Shown here one piece after another: positions 34,048 to 42,020 of a stretch of 64,000 bases of DNA. The notes under the pieces are model-generated. The model did not search any database, was not told the DNA's origin, and was given only the letters and a program-made list of their open reading frames with translations. A program made the translations under genes and the position numbers. The stretch comes from CAZGMC01 sp964526565 (lineage in GTDB: Bacteria; Pseudomonadota; Alphaproteobacteria; DSM-16000; Inquilinaceae), in contig CAZGMC010000008.1 of NCBI GenBank assembly GCA_964526565.1, forward strand, positions 1 through 64,000. Reading direction: 5' to 3'. The stretch's first letter is position 1. Every line of letters starts with the position of its first letter.

Positions 34048-34716
34048 CTATTTGCGGGCCGTCACCATGGTCCAGGCGACGACCTGTCGTGATCCGGCCG
34101 GGTACTCCACGTCGTTCCTGCTCTTGACGATCTGCTCGATCTCGAAGCTCTTGAACAGGTTCCGGCATTCCTCCGTGTCGGTGAAATGCAGGATGCCGGC
34201 ATCTTCCAGGCGATTGCCGCAGTTGATGTAGTCGCCGTTGCCGAGGCTGGTGCCGGTGTCCTTGGCCGTGCTGTCGATGTTCAGGATCGTGCTAAAGACG
34301 AAGCCGCCGGGCTTGAGAACGCGGCGCACTTCGTCCAGCAGTGCCGGAATGTCGGCCAGAGCATTGCAGGTGATCGCACCACGGTCGATGACGGCATCGA
34401 AGAAGCTGTCCTCGTAGGGCAGGGCGTCGAAGGTCGCCTGCGTCACCGGCGCCGGATCGAACCCTGCTTCGGCCAAGCGCGTCCTGGCGATGTCGACCGA
34501 TTCCTGGGCGCCGTCGACGCCGTGGTAGCCGAAGCCTTCCTGGGCCAGGAACAGCAGGTGGTGCGCACCGCCACAGCCGAGGTCGAGAACGCGCACAGCC
34601 TTGCGGTCCGCGGCGCCGGCGAACTTGCGCATGACGAAGGACACGACGTCGGTGAAGGGGTACCTGTTGTAGCGCCCGTGATAATACCGCGTGTCCCAGC
34701 TGTTCTCGGGCATCAT
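34048..34716 (-). CDS. Class I SAM-dependent methyltransferase
   Basis: This 222-residue methyltransferase has the SAM loop VLDLGCGGAHHLLFLAQEGF at about residues 43-62, an acidic post-loop GVDGAQESVDIA, LPYEDSFFDAVID (motif II) and EVRRVLKPGGFVF (motif III). It belongs to the small Methyltransf_11 group acting on small molecules. Placed three bases after the AAC(3)-like gene and just before the glutamate mutase, it may methylate the mutase product, the acyl chain or the sugar. No sequence feature decides which. Confidence 0.88.
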   Translation of the reverse strand: MMPENSWDTRYYHGRYNRYPFTDVVSFVMRKFAGAADRKAVRVLDLGCGGAHHLLFLAQEGFGYHGVDGAQESVDIARTRLAEAGFDPAPVTQATFDALPYEDSFFDAVIDRGAITCNALADIPALLDEVRRVLKPGGFVFSTILNIDSTAKDTGTSLGNGDYINCGNRLEDAGILHFTDTEECRNLFKSFEIEQIVKSRNDVEYPAGSRQVVAWTMVTARK

Positions 34717-34719
34717 GCC

Positions 34720-35523
34720 TCACTTCTGATTTTCGTTGGTCGCCGCGCCGGCCTTCGTTTCGAAGCGAATCAAGCCGTGGGGCGACTCACGCAGGTGGGC
34801 CTGCGTGATCCGCACCACCGTGCGCGCCGTCGTCAGGCGGTGAACGCCATAACCGAACCGTTCCACCCGACAGGCGGGGTCGGCCTCGATCCTCGCGCCG
34901 ACCGTGCGGCGGTCGTTGACGAATGCCAGTTCCAGGGCGCGCACGAAGTGGATGGCCTCGTCGGCCGTCTCTTTGTCGGTGGTCTCCTCGTCGGCGTCGC
35001 GCGTGATGCCGGTGAAGGTCTTCTCATACCGATACGGCACGCCGTTCATGCGTTCGATGTGCATGAACAACGGCAGTGCGGTGAAGTCCACCCCGACGAG
35101 CAGCATCTGCGCGTCGGCCTGGACCAGGCGGTCGTAGAAGGTGTCCGGCCCAAAGCTGCGCTTCGTCGGGCGGGCCAGGAACAGGCCGGCCAGCGGGCCG
35201 ATGCCCGCATTGGAGAAGTTGGGATCGCGGCTGCGCACGGCGCCGGGGTGGGCGCGCACCAGATCGCCAAGCACGCCGACCGTCGATGGCGAGGTCTGGA
35301 CGTCGTAGACCTCGTTCCTGAAGTAGCTGTAGGTAAAGGCCGGCGCGAACAGCGTACCATCCGGACCGAGAACGTCCAGCAGGCTGCCCAGCACGTCCTC
35401 TTCGGGCGAGGTCGCCGGCCGCCCCAGGCTGGGCAGGAAGCTGTGGCAGAGCACGATCTGACCCGGGCGCAGACCCAGCCGGCCCCAGAACGCGACCAGA
35501 TCGGCGCGGCTGACGGTCTTCAT
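34720..35523 (-). CDS. AAC(3)-family (Antibiotic_NAT) N-acyltransferase
   Basis: This 267-residue protein has the fold signature of aminoglycoside 3-N-acetyltransferase relatives: LCHSFLPSLG, GPDGTLFAPAFTYS, the STVGVLGDLVRAHPGAVRS segment, SNAGIGPLAGLFLA and a late MHIERMNGVPYRY with His155 and Glu157. Many family members in glycan loci are not resistance enzymes but acylate amino sugars using acyl-CoA or acyl carrier protein. The His-x-Glu spacing here differs from the usual His-x-x-Glu, which could reflect another acyl donor. Its ATG overlaps the ligase stop, linking it to an activated acyl group. Confidence 0.85.
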   Translation of the reverse strand: MKTVSRADLVAFWGRLGLRPGQIVLCHSFLPSLGRPATSPEEDVLGSLLDVLGPDGTLFAPAFTYSYFRNEVYDVQTSPSTVGVLGDLVRAHPGAVRSRDPNFSNAGIGPLAGLFLARPTKRSFGPDTFYDRLVQADAQMLLVGVDFTALPLFMHIERMNGVPYRYEKTFTGITRDADEETTDKETADEAIHFVRALELAFVNDRRTVGARIEADPACRVERFGYGVHRLTTARTVVRITQAHLRESPHGLIRFETKAGAATNENQK

Positions 35524-37109
35524 GCGGTGTGCCCGCCGCCGCCGGCCGCCGCCTCGGCTTTGAGTTCCTCGCAGACGGCCCTGATCGCCGTATAGTCGAC
35601 CTTGCCGTTGGGCGTCAGGGGCACGCCGGTCAGGGCGAACAATTCCACGGGCACGGCGTAATAGGGCAGGATCTTCGCCATGTGGCGGCGCAGCACCGCC
35701 CGGTCCACCGTGTAGCCGTCATAGGTGTCATAGGCCAGGGAAATGGCCTGGCCGCCCTCCGGGTCGGGAATCCCGAAGGCCGCGGCATGGCGCAGGCCGG
35801 GGAAGGTCATGGCCGCGTCTTCGACCTCGGCCGGGCTGACCCGGTAACCCTTGGCCTTGATCTGCGTGTCGGCACGGCCGTGGAAGTAGATGAAGCCATC
35901 CTCGTCCAGTGAGACCAGGTCGCCCGAACGCACGGCCGGTTCGCCACGGGTGCCGCGTCCGCCGGTCGGCAGCTCGACGAACTTCGCGGCCGTCAGGTCG
36001 GGGTCGTTCAGGTAGCCGTAGCTGACGAAGGCGCCGCGGTGGTAGAGTTCGCCGATTTGTCCCGGGCTGCAGGGCTGCATGGTGTCGTCGAGCACCATCA
36101 GTTCCACCTCGGGCACCGCCTTGCCGATCGAGCCGATGCGGTTGAACAGTTCGGCAAACGGCAGGTATGAGGAGCGAAAGCTTTCCGTCAGCCCGTACAT
36201 GATGATGATCTCGGTGGTCGGGAAAAAGTTCGTCAGCCGGCGCAGCAGCAGCTCGCTGTGCGGCCCGCCCGCAGTGGTGATGTAGCGCAGGCTCGGGAAG
36301 GCGGGGCGCCGGTCGGCCCGGAAATAGCGGTCGTCCAGGACGCGCGGCCACAGCGAGGGCACGGCTGCCAGCCCGGTGATCCGCTCGTCCTGCAGGACGT
36401 CGAACAGGTCCTGCGGGAACGCGAAGGAAAAGACGACCGCGCGGGCGCCGACGTGCAGGGCACTCAGCACCTGGTTAAGGCCGTAGTCGAAGCTGAACGG
36501 CAGGATGCAGAGGATCGTGTCGTCGCCGGTGATGTTCAGATAGCCGCTGACGATTCGCGCGCCGTCCGTCAGGGTGCGGTGGGGCAGGACGACGCCCTTC
36601 GGCCGCCCGGTCGAGCCCGAGGTGTAGATCAGGCAGCCCACGTCGGTCGGAATGTTGCGCGTCACGGCCTCGGCCGTGGTCCTCTGCACCCGCAGCGGTC
36701 CGCCCCCTTCGACCAGGCCAAAGCCGTCGACGGCGATGCTGCGCCCGTGCCGGTCGGCCAGGATGCCGACGACCTCCCCCAGCTGGCGCTGGCCGGCGAT
36801 CACGCACTCTGCGTCGCAGTCGGAGATCTGGTGCAGGATCTGCTCACGCTTGAGGTGGGGATTGATGATCGTGAAGGCGGCGTCGGCCATGGCCGCGCCG
36901 AACATGGCCGCAACCTGAGCGACGTTGTGGTCGGTGGCGATGGCCACCACGTCGCCCCGCTTGATCCCGCATTCGCGCAGGTGGTCGCGCAGGCCCATGG
37001 CCCGGTCGAACAGCTCCTGGACTGTCAGGGTGGTACCCTGGAAGGTCAGGGCCGCGCGATCCGGTGTTGCCTCGATGCGCCGGCAGAGCAGCTCGGCCAG
37101 GTTCTTCAT
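35520..37109 (-). CDS. AMP-dependent synthetase/ligase (adenylation enzyme)
   Basis: This 529-residue ANL-superfamily enzyme activates a carboxylate as acyl-AMP and probably loads it on the neighbouring carrier protein. Motifs are the P-loop YTSGSTGRPKG (residues 162-172), the IIMYGLTES segment (A5), SGDLVSLDEDGFIYFHGRADTQIKAKGYRV (A7-A8) and the catalytic Lys503 in LTPNGKVDY (A10). It is stand-alone, with no condensation or carrier domain. The stop overlaps the AAC(3)-like start and the start overlaps the carrier-protein stop. Substrate residues cannot be assigned by eye; a mutase-derived amino acid or an acyl acid are both possible. Confidence 0.9.
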   Translation of the reverse strand: MKNLAELLCRRIEATPDRAALTFQGTTLTVQELFDRAMGLRDHLRECGIKRGDVVAIATDHNVAQVAAMFGAAMADAAFTIINPHLKREQILHQISDCDAECVIAGQRQLGEVVGILADRHGRSIAVDGFGLVEGGGPLRVQRTTAEAVTRNIPTDVGCLIYTSGSTGRPKGVVLPHRTLTDGARIVSGYLNITGDDTILCILPFSFDYGLNQVLSALHVGARAVVFSFAFPQDLFDVLQDERITGLAAVPSLWPRVLDDRYFRADRRPAFPSLRYITTAGGPHSELLLRRLTNFFPTTEIIIMYGLTESFRSSYLPFAELFNRIGSIGKAVPEVELMVLDDTMQPCSPGQIGELYHRGAFVSYGYLNDPDLTAAKFVELPTGGRGTRGEPAVRSGDLVSLDEDGFIYFHGRADTQIKAKGYRVSPAEVEDAAMTFPGLRHAAAFGIPDPEGGQAISLAYDTYDGYTVDRAVLRRHMAKILPYYAVPVELFALTGVPLTPNGKVDYTAIRAVCEELKAEAAAGGGGHTA

Positions 37110-37348
37110 GCGCTCCCCCGCATCCGGCTGAGGGTCCGGGCGATGAGGTCCAGCGAGGCGAAGTTCTCCTTCCTGAGGGTGTCCGGGTCGAAGGTCACGC
37201 CGTAATGCTCCTCGAGGGCGGCCACCACCTCGACCACGGCGTAGCTGTCCATGATGCCTTCTTCCCAAAGGTCGGCAGCGGAATTCTCGGGAAGCTGCGG
37301 CAGGACCGCGCCCAGACAGTCGCGCAGTTCGGCAATATGGATTGTCAT
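37106..37348 (-). CDS. Acyl carrier protein
   Basis: This small acidic carrier protein (80 residues) has the phosphopantetheine attachment site at Ser35 in GIMDSYAVVEVVAALEE, where the usual DSL is DSY. The flanking helices and the LWEEGIMDS lead-in match stand-alone ACP/PCP proteins of amino-sugar and amino-acid tailoring loci. Its stop shares bases with the start of the adenylation gene (ATGA at 37106-37109), which strongly suggests the ligase loads this carrier. The start at 37348 gives a normal ACP length; the longer open frame upstream is unlikely. Confidence 0.9.
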   Translation of the reverse strand: MTIHIAELRDCLGAVLPQLPENSAADLWEEGIMDSYAVVEVVAALEEHYGVTFDPDTLRKENFASLDLIARTLSRMRGSA

Positions 37349-37434
37349 CTCTTCTCCCGTCCGCGCGTTCCCGTTCACAGCCCGGCGCCCGCTGCATTGG
37401 CGCCTGCCGGAAAGGCCGACATCTCTAGTCCCGA

Positions 37435-39075
37435 TCAACCGCGATTTTCAAGAGCCGAGCCGCAGACGCTCGCCGCGGCGGGGGCGCCGACGGCATGCTC
37501 AAGCCACTGCAGCAGGGCCACGCGGCCGGAGATGACGGGAACGCCGTGAAACTTTGGGGTATGCGCGGCCATGCGCCCGGAGGGGTCATAGTAGACCGCC
37601 GGCCGGCCCAGCGCGATGCCGTAGATGGCCGGGGTTGAAAACGGCATGACCACGGTGGCGGCGCAGGTGGCGACCACGCGAGCCGCAGCAACCGCCGGAT
37701 CGACGGCGATCATTCGCGGGTGTCCGCCGCTCTGCTCGAAACTGCGCTTGTAGCCAGGATGGATCAGGGGGCCGAAGGCGCGCTTCGGCTTGCGGGCGAT
37801 GTCCAGGTCCAGGGCCTCGGCGCAATACAGCAGGTCACGGTGGAAGGCGTCGGTCATCGCCAGCGTGACGTAGTCCGGCAGCCGGACGATTCGCGCAGTC
37901 AGCGGTTTCGCATAGACGTTGATGTCAAAGGAGGCCACCGTACGCTCAGGCCGGTCGAGACGACAGTCGTGGCCATTGTCTTCTACGCCGAGCAGCGGTT
38001 CGACGGTGTAGGCGATCCGGCGCCGGTGCTGTTCGTCCAGGCTGGCCTGCAGGTCGTCGGAGGGCACGACGTAGTGGTCCCAGGTGGCCAGGGCCTCTCC
38101 CGAGCCGTGAGCCGTCCGCGGCGGTGCGTCGGCGCTGACGATGACGCTGTTGGACGAGTAGTAGACGATGGCGCAGTCGGCGCCGGCCCGCGCCGCCCGG
38201 TAGGTCCACAGCGGCCGGACCACCCAGCCGCTGACGCTGAACACGTAGTGGGCTGCGAATGCCGTGTCGGGCAGCCGCCTGGCATAGGCCAGCATGGCCG
38301 CCTGCGGTGCCAGCAGCCCCGCCCGCCAGCTTCCGCACAGCCACAGCAGACTGCCGGTGGCCAGGATGCGCACGCAGTCGGCCAGGGCTGGCAGCGTCCG
38401 CAGCGGCCGGCCCAGGCGCGACAGGGCTTCGGGCGTCAACACGATCCCGTCCGCCCTGGTGTGTGCCGGCCGGCGACCGGTCTGCATCCAGATCGCCGCG
38501 TCCGCCGGAATCCGCAGGGCACGGCGGACCGACGTGATGTAGTCGTACAACGGCCGGACCGCCGGGGCCTCCGGCGGCAGGACGGCCGGCGCCATCTCCA
38601 GGACCACCGCGGCCGGAGCCGGGCCGGCGGCTGGCAGGCGGCGCTGCCGGCCGAGCAGCCGGAGGCAAAAGTAGGCGCCGCGCAGCAGTTGCCGTCCCGA
38701 CCTGAGCCACAGGGACAGCGTGCAAGCTATCGGTGCAATGGACAGACCGCTCTCCCGCATCGCGCGACGCCAGGCGGCCGGCAGCGGGGCGACCAGGCGG
38801 CAATCCACGCCGGCCACGGCCCGTCGGATCGCCGCGTGGCTGTCGAGCGAACGCAGGAGAAAGAATGCCTCCTGCCTGACGCAGTCGGCAGCCTGCTGCC
38901 GATAGGCCCGCGGGACCAGGGCGATCACTGCGGGCCCGGCCGTCGGCAGCGGGCACGACTCAAGTCGCGCCAGCATGGTCTGCACCGAATCGGGATCGGT
39001 CCGGCCGGCTGCCAGTATGGTCTTCAGAAGCTTGCGGCGACGGCAGCGCTGTGCCCGCCGCTTGAGGCCTCTCAT
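37435..39075 (-). CDS. Polysaccharide biosynthesis protein, PFTS-motif-like
   Basis: This 546-residue protein is not firmly recognised. Its C-terminal region has VVMPFSTPAIYGIALGRPAVYYDPSGR, close to the motif that names the PFTS-type polysaccharide biosynthesis family and similar to GT-B donor sites. Other visible parts are VRPLYDYITSVRRAL, DHYVVPSDDLQASL and SFDINVYAKPL. The N-terminal 150 residues are Arg/Ala/Leu-rich, with a hydrophobic stretch near 108-150. I infer a glycosyltransferase-like role. The stop of the DUF4910 gene overlaps its ATG (39072-39075), so the two are coupled. Confidence 0.6.
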   Translation of the reverse strand: MRGLKRRAQRCRRRKLLKTILAAGRTDPDSVQTMLARLESCPLPTAGPAVIALVPRAYRQQAADCVRQEAFFLLRSLDSHAAIRRAVAGVDCRLVAPLPAAWRRAMRESGLSIAPIACTLSLWLRSGRQLLRGAYFCLRLLGRQRRLPAAGPAPAAVVLEMAPAVLPPEAPAVRPLYDYITSVRRALRIPADAAIWMQTGRRPAHTRADGIVLTPEALSRLGRPLRTLPALADCVRILATGSLLWLCGSWRAGLLAPQAAMLAYARRLPDTAFAAHYVFSVSGWVVRPLWTYRAARAGADCAIVYYSSNSVIVSADAPPRTAHGSGEALATWDHYVVPSDDLQASLDEQHRRRIAYTVEPLLGVEDNGHDCRLDRPERTVASFDINVYAKPLTARIVRLPDYVTLAMTDAFHRDLLYCAEALDLDIARKPKRAFGPLIHPGYKRSFEQSGGHPRMIAVDPAVAAARVVATCAATVVMPFSTPAIYGIALGRPAVYYDPSGRMAAHTPKFHGVPVISGRVALLQWLEHAVGAPAAASVCGSALENRG

Positions 39076-40466
39076 GCTTCCGTCCGGCGCAGCGGATCCT
39101 CGGCGCCCAGCAGGCCGTTGTCGGCAAGCAGCCGGGCGCAGGCGTCGACAGCCTCGAACTCCTGCTGCAGGATTTCAGCCATGGCGATGGTATCGACCGT
39201 GCCGTCAGCCAGCGCCAGCAGATTCGACACCAGCCGCGCCTGTCCGGCCAGGGGCCGGCGCGATCCGCCGGCCGGGTCGCGTAGGTTGCGGCGCGACAGC
39301 TGGGGCTCGCACAGGCAGGTCGCCCGCCATGTCTCGTTGGCCTCAAGCACCTCGATGGTGCGGCGATGCAGGGCGAAGGTGCCGGCCAGACCCTTCGGCG
39401 AGATCACGTCCATGTCGTCGAGCGAGGTGTGGTATTCGGGATAGGTCCCGTACTTGCTGCGCATGATCGAGATGACCGGCAGGTCGACGCCGGGGGCACA
39501 ATACTGGCGCTCATCGCTGCCGCGGTCCTTCAGGAAGCTGTAGATGATGTGGCCCGGCGCGTGCCGGTTCAGGACGTGACGGGCCGCCCGGTCGGCAAGC
39601 GTCTTGCCGTGGCGCGACGGCATGAACGAGACCGCGCGGTCGTCGCCGACGCAGGTCAGCACGAAGCCGGCTGCCAGGTGCCGCTGCAGCGCTTCCAGGT
39701 GCCGCGACAGGTAGACGATCGCGCCAATCGTTTCGGGAACGAACACGAAGCGACTGGTGAACCGGTTGCGCCGGCCGGACAGCCAGCGGGCCAGGAACGT
39801 GGCGAGCGTCGGGCCGGAGACCTCGTTGTTGGCCATGGAGGGATGGCAGATGTAGGTGGAGAAGAGCAGCTCGCGCGTGCTCTCCCCCGGAATGACGAGT
39901 TCGCCGTAGGTCAGGTGTCCGGGGCTCAGGTCGGCATCGATATGAACTTGGAACCGCTCGCCCTGGAGGCGTTCGCGGCGCGCGTGCTGCAGGCAGAAGC
40001 CCCAGGTCCGGTGATAGTAGGAGGTGACGTAGGGAATCGCTGCGGGCTGCTCGGGGATCGAATGGAGGCGCTCCTCCAGCTCGGCCCGCGATACCCATGC
40101 ATCCACCGGCTCGCTGTACCCGACCACGTGCATGTTGTGGTCGGCGATATCGATGACGCGCCGGCCCGCTTCGTCCTCGACCCAGGCCCCGCGGCAGACC
40201 CACTCGTCCGGCACGGTCCAGTCAAAGCAGCGCGCGCCGGTCGGCACCTCATGAATGCGCAGGCCAGGAAGGATTGTGCGGATCTCGTCCAGCGTGGCGC
40301 GCACGCCGGGACCGGTCAGGCTGCGGAACAGGGGAAAAAGGCGACCGGCAAAGCCGTACATTGCGGTGCCAATGTCCCGATCCACTGCCAGGTCACGCAC
40401 CTCGACCTCCGCCCGGACAGTCAGCACGGCATTTCCTCGAACGACATGGGGCGCAGCCATCGACAT
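39072..40466 (-). CDS. DUF4910/M28-like aminopeptidase-type protein of glycan loci
   Basis: This 464-residue protein resembles the DUF2172/DUF4910 family: YGFAGRLFPLFRSLTGPGVRATL near residues 37-60, CFDWTVPDEW, DHNMHVVGYSEPVD, then the peptidase-like core with LLFSTYICHPSMANNEVSGP, VPETIGAIVYLSRH, and late DRGSDERQYCAPG and PEYHTSLDD, which carry the His/Asp/Glu expected for a two-zinc M28 site. A C-terminal winged-helix-like tail follows. Family members sit in polysaccharide or tailoring clusters, where they may cleave an amide or protecting group. That role is an inference; the true substrate is unknown. Confidence 0.8.
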   Translation of the reverse strand: MSMAAPHVVRGNAVLTVRAEVEVRDLAVDRDIGTAMYGFAGRLFPLFRSLTGPGVRATLDEIRTILPGLRIHEVPTGARCFDWTVPDEWVCRGAWVEDEAGRRVIDIADHNMHVVGYSEPVDAWVSRAELEERLHSIPEQPAAIPYVTSYYHRTWGFCLQHARRERLQGERFQVHIDADLSPGHLTYGELVIPGESTRELLFSTYICHPSMANNEVSGPTLATFLARWLSGRRNRFTSRFVFVPETIGAIVYLSRHLEALQRHLAAGFVLTCVGDDRAVSFMPSRHGKTLADRAARHVLNRHAPGHIIYSFLKDRGSDERQYCAPGVDLPVISIMRSKYGTYPEYHTSLDDMDVISPKGLAGTFALHRRTIEVLEANETWRATCLCEPQLSRRNLRDPAGGSRRPLAGQARLVSNLLALADGTVDTIAMAEILQQEFEAVDACARLLADNGLLGAEDPLRRTEA

Positions 40467-40558
40467 GGAGCGCAGCCATTGCGCCGCCGCGGACTAAGCA
40501 CAGGGGACGACCGGGCTGCAACGCCCTCTGCGAACGGCGCCGGCCGGCGGCATCCCTT

Positions 40559-41038
40559 TCAGTCCAAAAAGTCTATGCTGCGTACCCGACGGGCCGGATT
40601 GCCGGTATACAGCGAGCCGGCCTCGATCGTGCCGGTGACCACGCTGCCGGCGCCAATGACGGCGTTCTCGCCGATCTCACACGGCCCCAGCACGACCGTG
40701 TTGCTGGCCACCCAGGCGCCCTGGCGGATGACGATGTCGCGGCCCCCGTCGGGCACCGCGGCGTGGCGGTCGCGGCCCTTCCTGCGCATGTCGTGGCTCC
40801 CGGTCAGCAGCATGACGCCGTGGCCGAAAAAGGCATCGTCCTCGATCACCACGCGGCCCGAGCGGCAGTTGATGATCACGTCGACAAGCTGGACGTTGGC
40901 ACCAATGCTGACGTTCCGCGCATCGCCCCAGATCAGGGGCGTCACCGCCAGATGCTGGCGCAGCGTCGGCGCGATCCAGCGAAGTGCCTTGTGCATGTAA
41001 GTGCTGGGGTTGAGGTAATTTGGTAGCATCCCCCTCAT
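40559..41038 (-). CDS. Left-handed beta-helix (hexapeptide-repeat) acyltransferase
   Basis: This 159-residue LbH acyltransferase has hexapeptide repeats from about residue 45 to 140 (VSIGANVQLVDVIINC, VVIEDDAFFGHGVMLLTGSHD, IVIRQGAWVASNTVVLGPCEIGENAVIGAGSVV). The GSHD segment holds the catalytic His expected in the maltose/serine O-acetyltransferase group. It most likely O-acetylates a sugar of the glycan using acetyl-CoA. The ATG at 41038 overlaps the stop of the upstream gene (ATGA); an in-frame ATG at 41029 is the alternative. Confidence 0.85.
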   Translation of the reverse strand: MRGMLPNYLNPSTYMHKALRWIAPTLRQHLAVTPLIWGDARNVSIGANVQLVDVIINCRSGRVVIEDDAFFGHGVMLLTGSHDMRRKGRDRHAAVPDGGRDIVIRQGAWVASNTVVLGPCEIGENAVIGAGSVVTGTIEAGSLYTGNPARRVRSIDFLD

Positions 41039-42015
41039 CGCTGGGCGCCTTCTGCCGTCAGCGCCGGTGCCAACCATGCCAGCCGGTGACGATGAGGGCC
41101 ATGATAAGGGCAAAAAAATGGTGGGCGAAATTTGTAGAAGTGCTGGTGCCAGGGACAAGGCTCGTCGATGATAACATGGTCATCAGACTGCCAAGGATAG
41201 TCTGCGAAGCGGCTGATTTCTCCGCCGGGGAGGTGTTTTTCCTCTCGATTGCAGAAATAGAAGGGCAGGGCGACGGTGGTCAAGCGGCGCATCAGATCAA
41301 AATAGGCAGCAATGGTATCAGGCCGCATTTCCTGCATGGAGGCGATGTTGACAGCCAGCGCCAATGGAATCTCGTGCAACAGTGCTTTGTGATCGGCTCG
41401 AAGTGCAATAACGCGCAAAGCCGGGTCGGCGAAGGCTGTTCGAAATGCCGCTGCATTTTCCACCAGCGCCACACCAGCATCAGGAACTCCCTGGCGCAGC
41501 ATGACGAGGTCGGCCAGCAGCGTCTGGGTCAAGTTTATCAACGCGACCCGTATAGTTTTATCGATAGCCAGCATCAAGCTCGTCAGGGTTCCAAAGCCGT
41601 CGCCGATGACCAGGACGATACGACGATTGTAAAAAGCGTCCGGAACAGCCTCCATCAGGAGCGCCAGGGTAATCGTCTGGCGCAGCACGTCCAGGTCGTA
41701 GGCGCGGCCCTGGCGAGCAGTGATGGCGTCAGCCACCCGATCGATATCCGGAAATGCGCGGAAGGCAGACCCCATGCGACGGTAAACACGTTGCAGCAGC
41801 CGATGTGCAAGGCGCATTGCACCACGAGGTCGCCGCTGATAGCCCCCGAAACCGACCGCCGCAACGATATTCCCATCCTCGAACCGGAATTGACTATGCA
41901 TTTCTCGCCAATGCGAAGAGCTGTCGCAGTCCGTCTCGCAAATATGTCTTGCCAATTTGGCGATGGCCTCATGATCTCGGAATAGCCCGAAGCTACTATG
42001 TGTAGTATTTCTCAT
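41035..42015 (-). CDS. Putative sugar O-methyltransferase
   Basis: This 326-residue protein resembles the putative sugar O-methyltransferase family of surface-glycan loci, mainly by its C-terminal block FYFCNREEKHLPGGEISRFADYPW and DEPCPWHQHFYKFRPPFF, and by an N-terminal half with RIVLVIGDGFGTLTSLMLA at the SAM-site position. The glycine loop is VIGDGFG rather than EIGGGYG, so SAM binding is not certain. Base composition is visibly less GC-rich than its neighbours, with more A/T-ending codons, which suggests more recent acquisition. The start at 42015 leaves a five-base gap to the upstream methyltransferase. Confidence 0.72.
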   Translation of the reverse strand: MRNTTHSSFGLFRDHEAIAKLARHICETDCDSSSHWREMHSQFRFEDGNIVAAVGFGGYQRRPRGAMRLAHRLLQRVYRRMGSAFRAFPDIDRVADAITARQGRAYDLDVLRQTITLALLMEAVPDAFYNRRIVLVIGDGFGTLTSLMLAIDKTIRVALINLTQTLLADLVMLRQGVPDAGVALVENAAAFRTAFADPALRVIALRADHKALLHEIPLALAVNIASMQEMRPDTIAAYFDLMRRLTTVALPFYFCNREEKHLPGGEISRFADYPWQSDDHVIIDEPCPWHQHFYKFRPPFFCPYHGPHRHRLAWLAPALTAEGAQR

Positions 42016-42020
42016 CGGGG

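Noticed and set aside
34720..35523. Aminoglycoside resistance gene
   Set aside because: The AAC(3) fold is shared by sugar acyltransferases, and the gene is embedded in a ligase/ACP/glycan operon; resistance cannot be supported.
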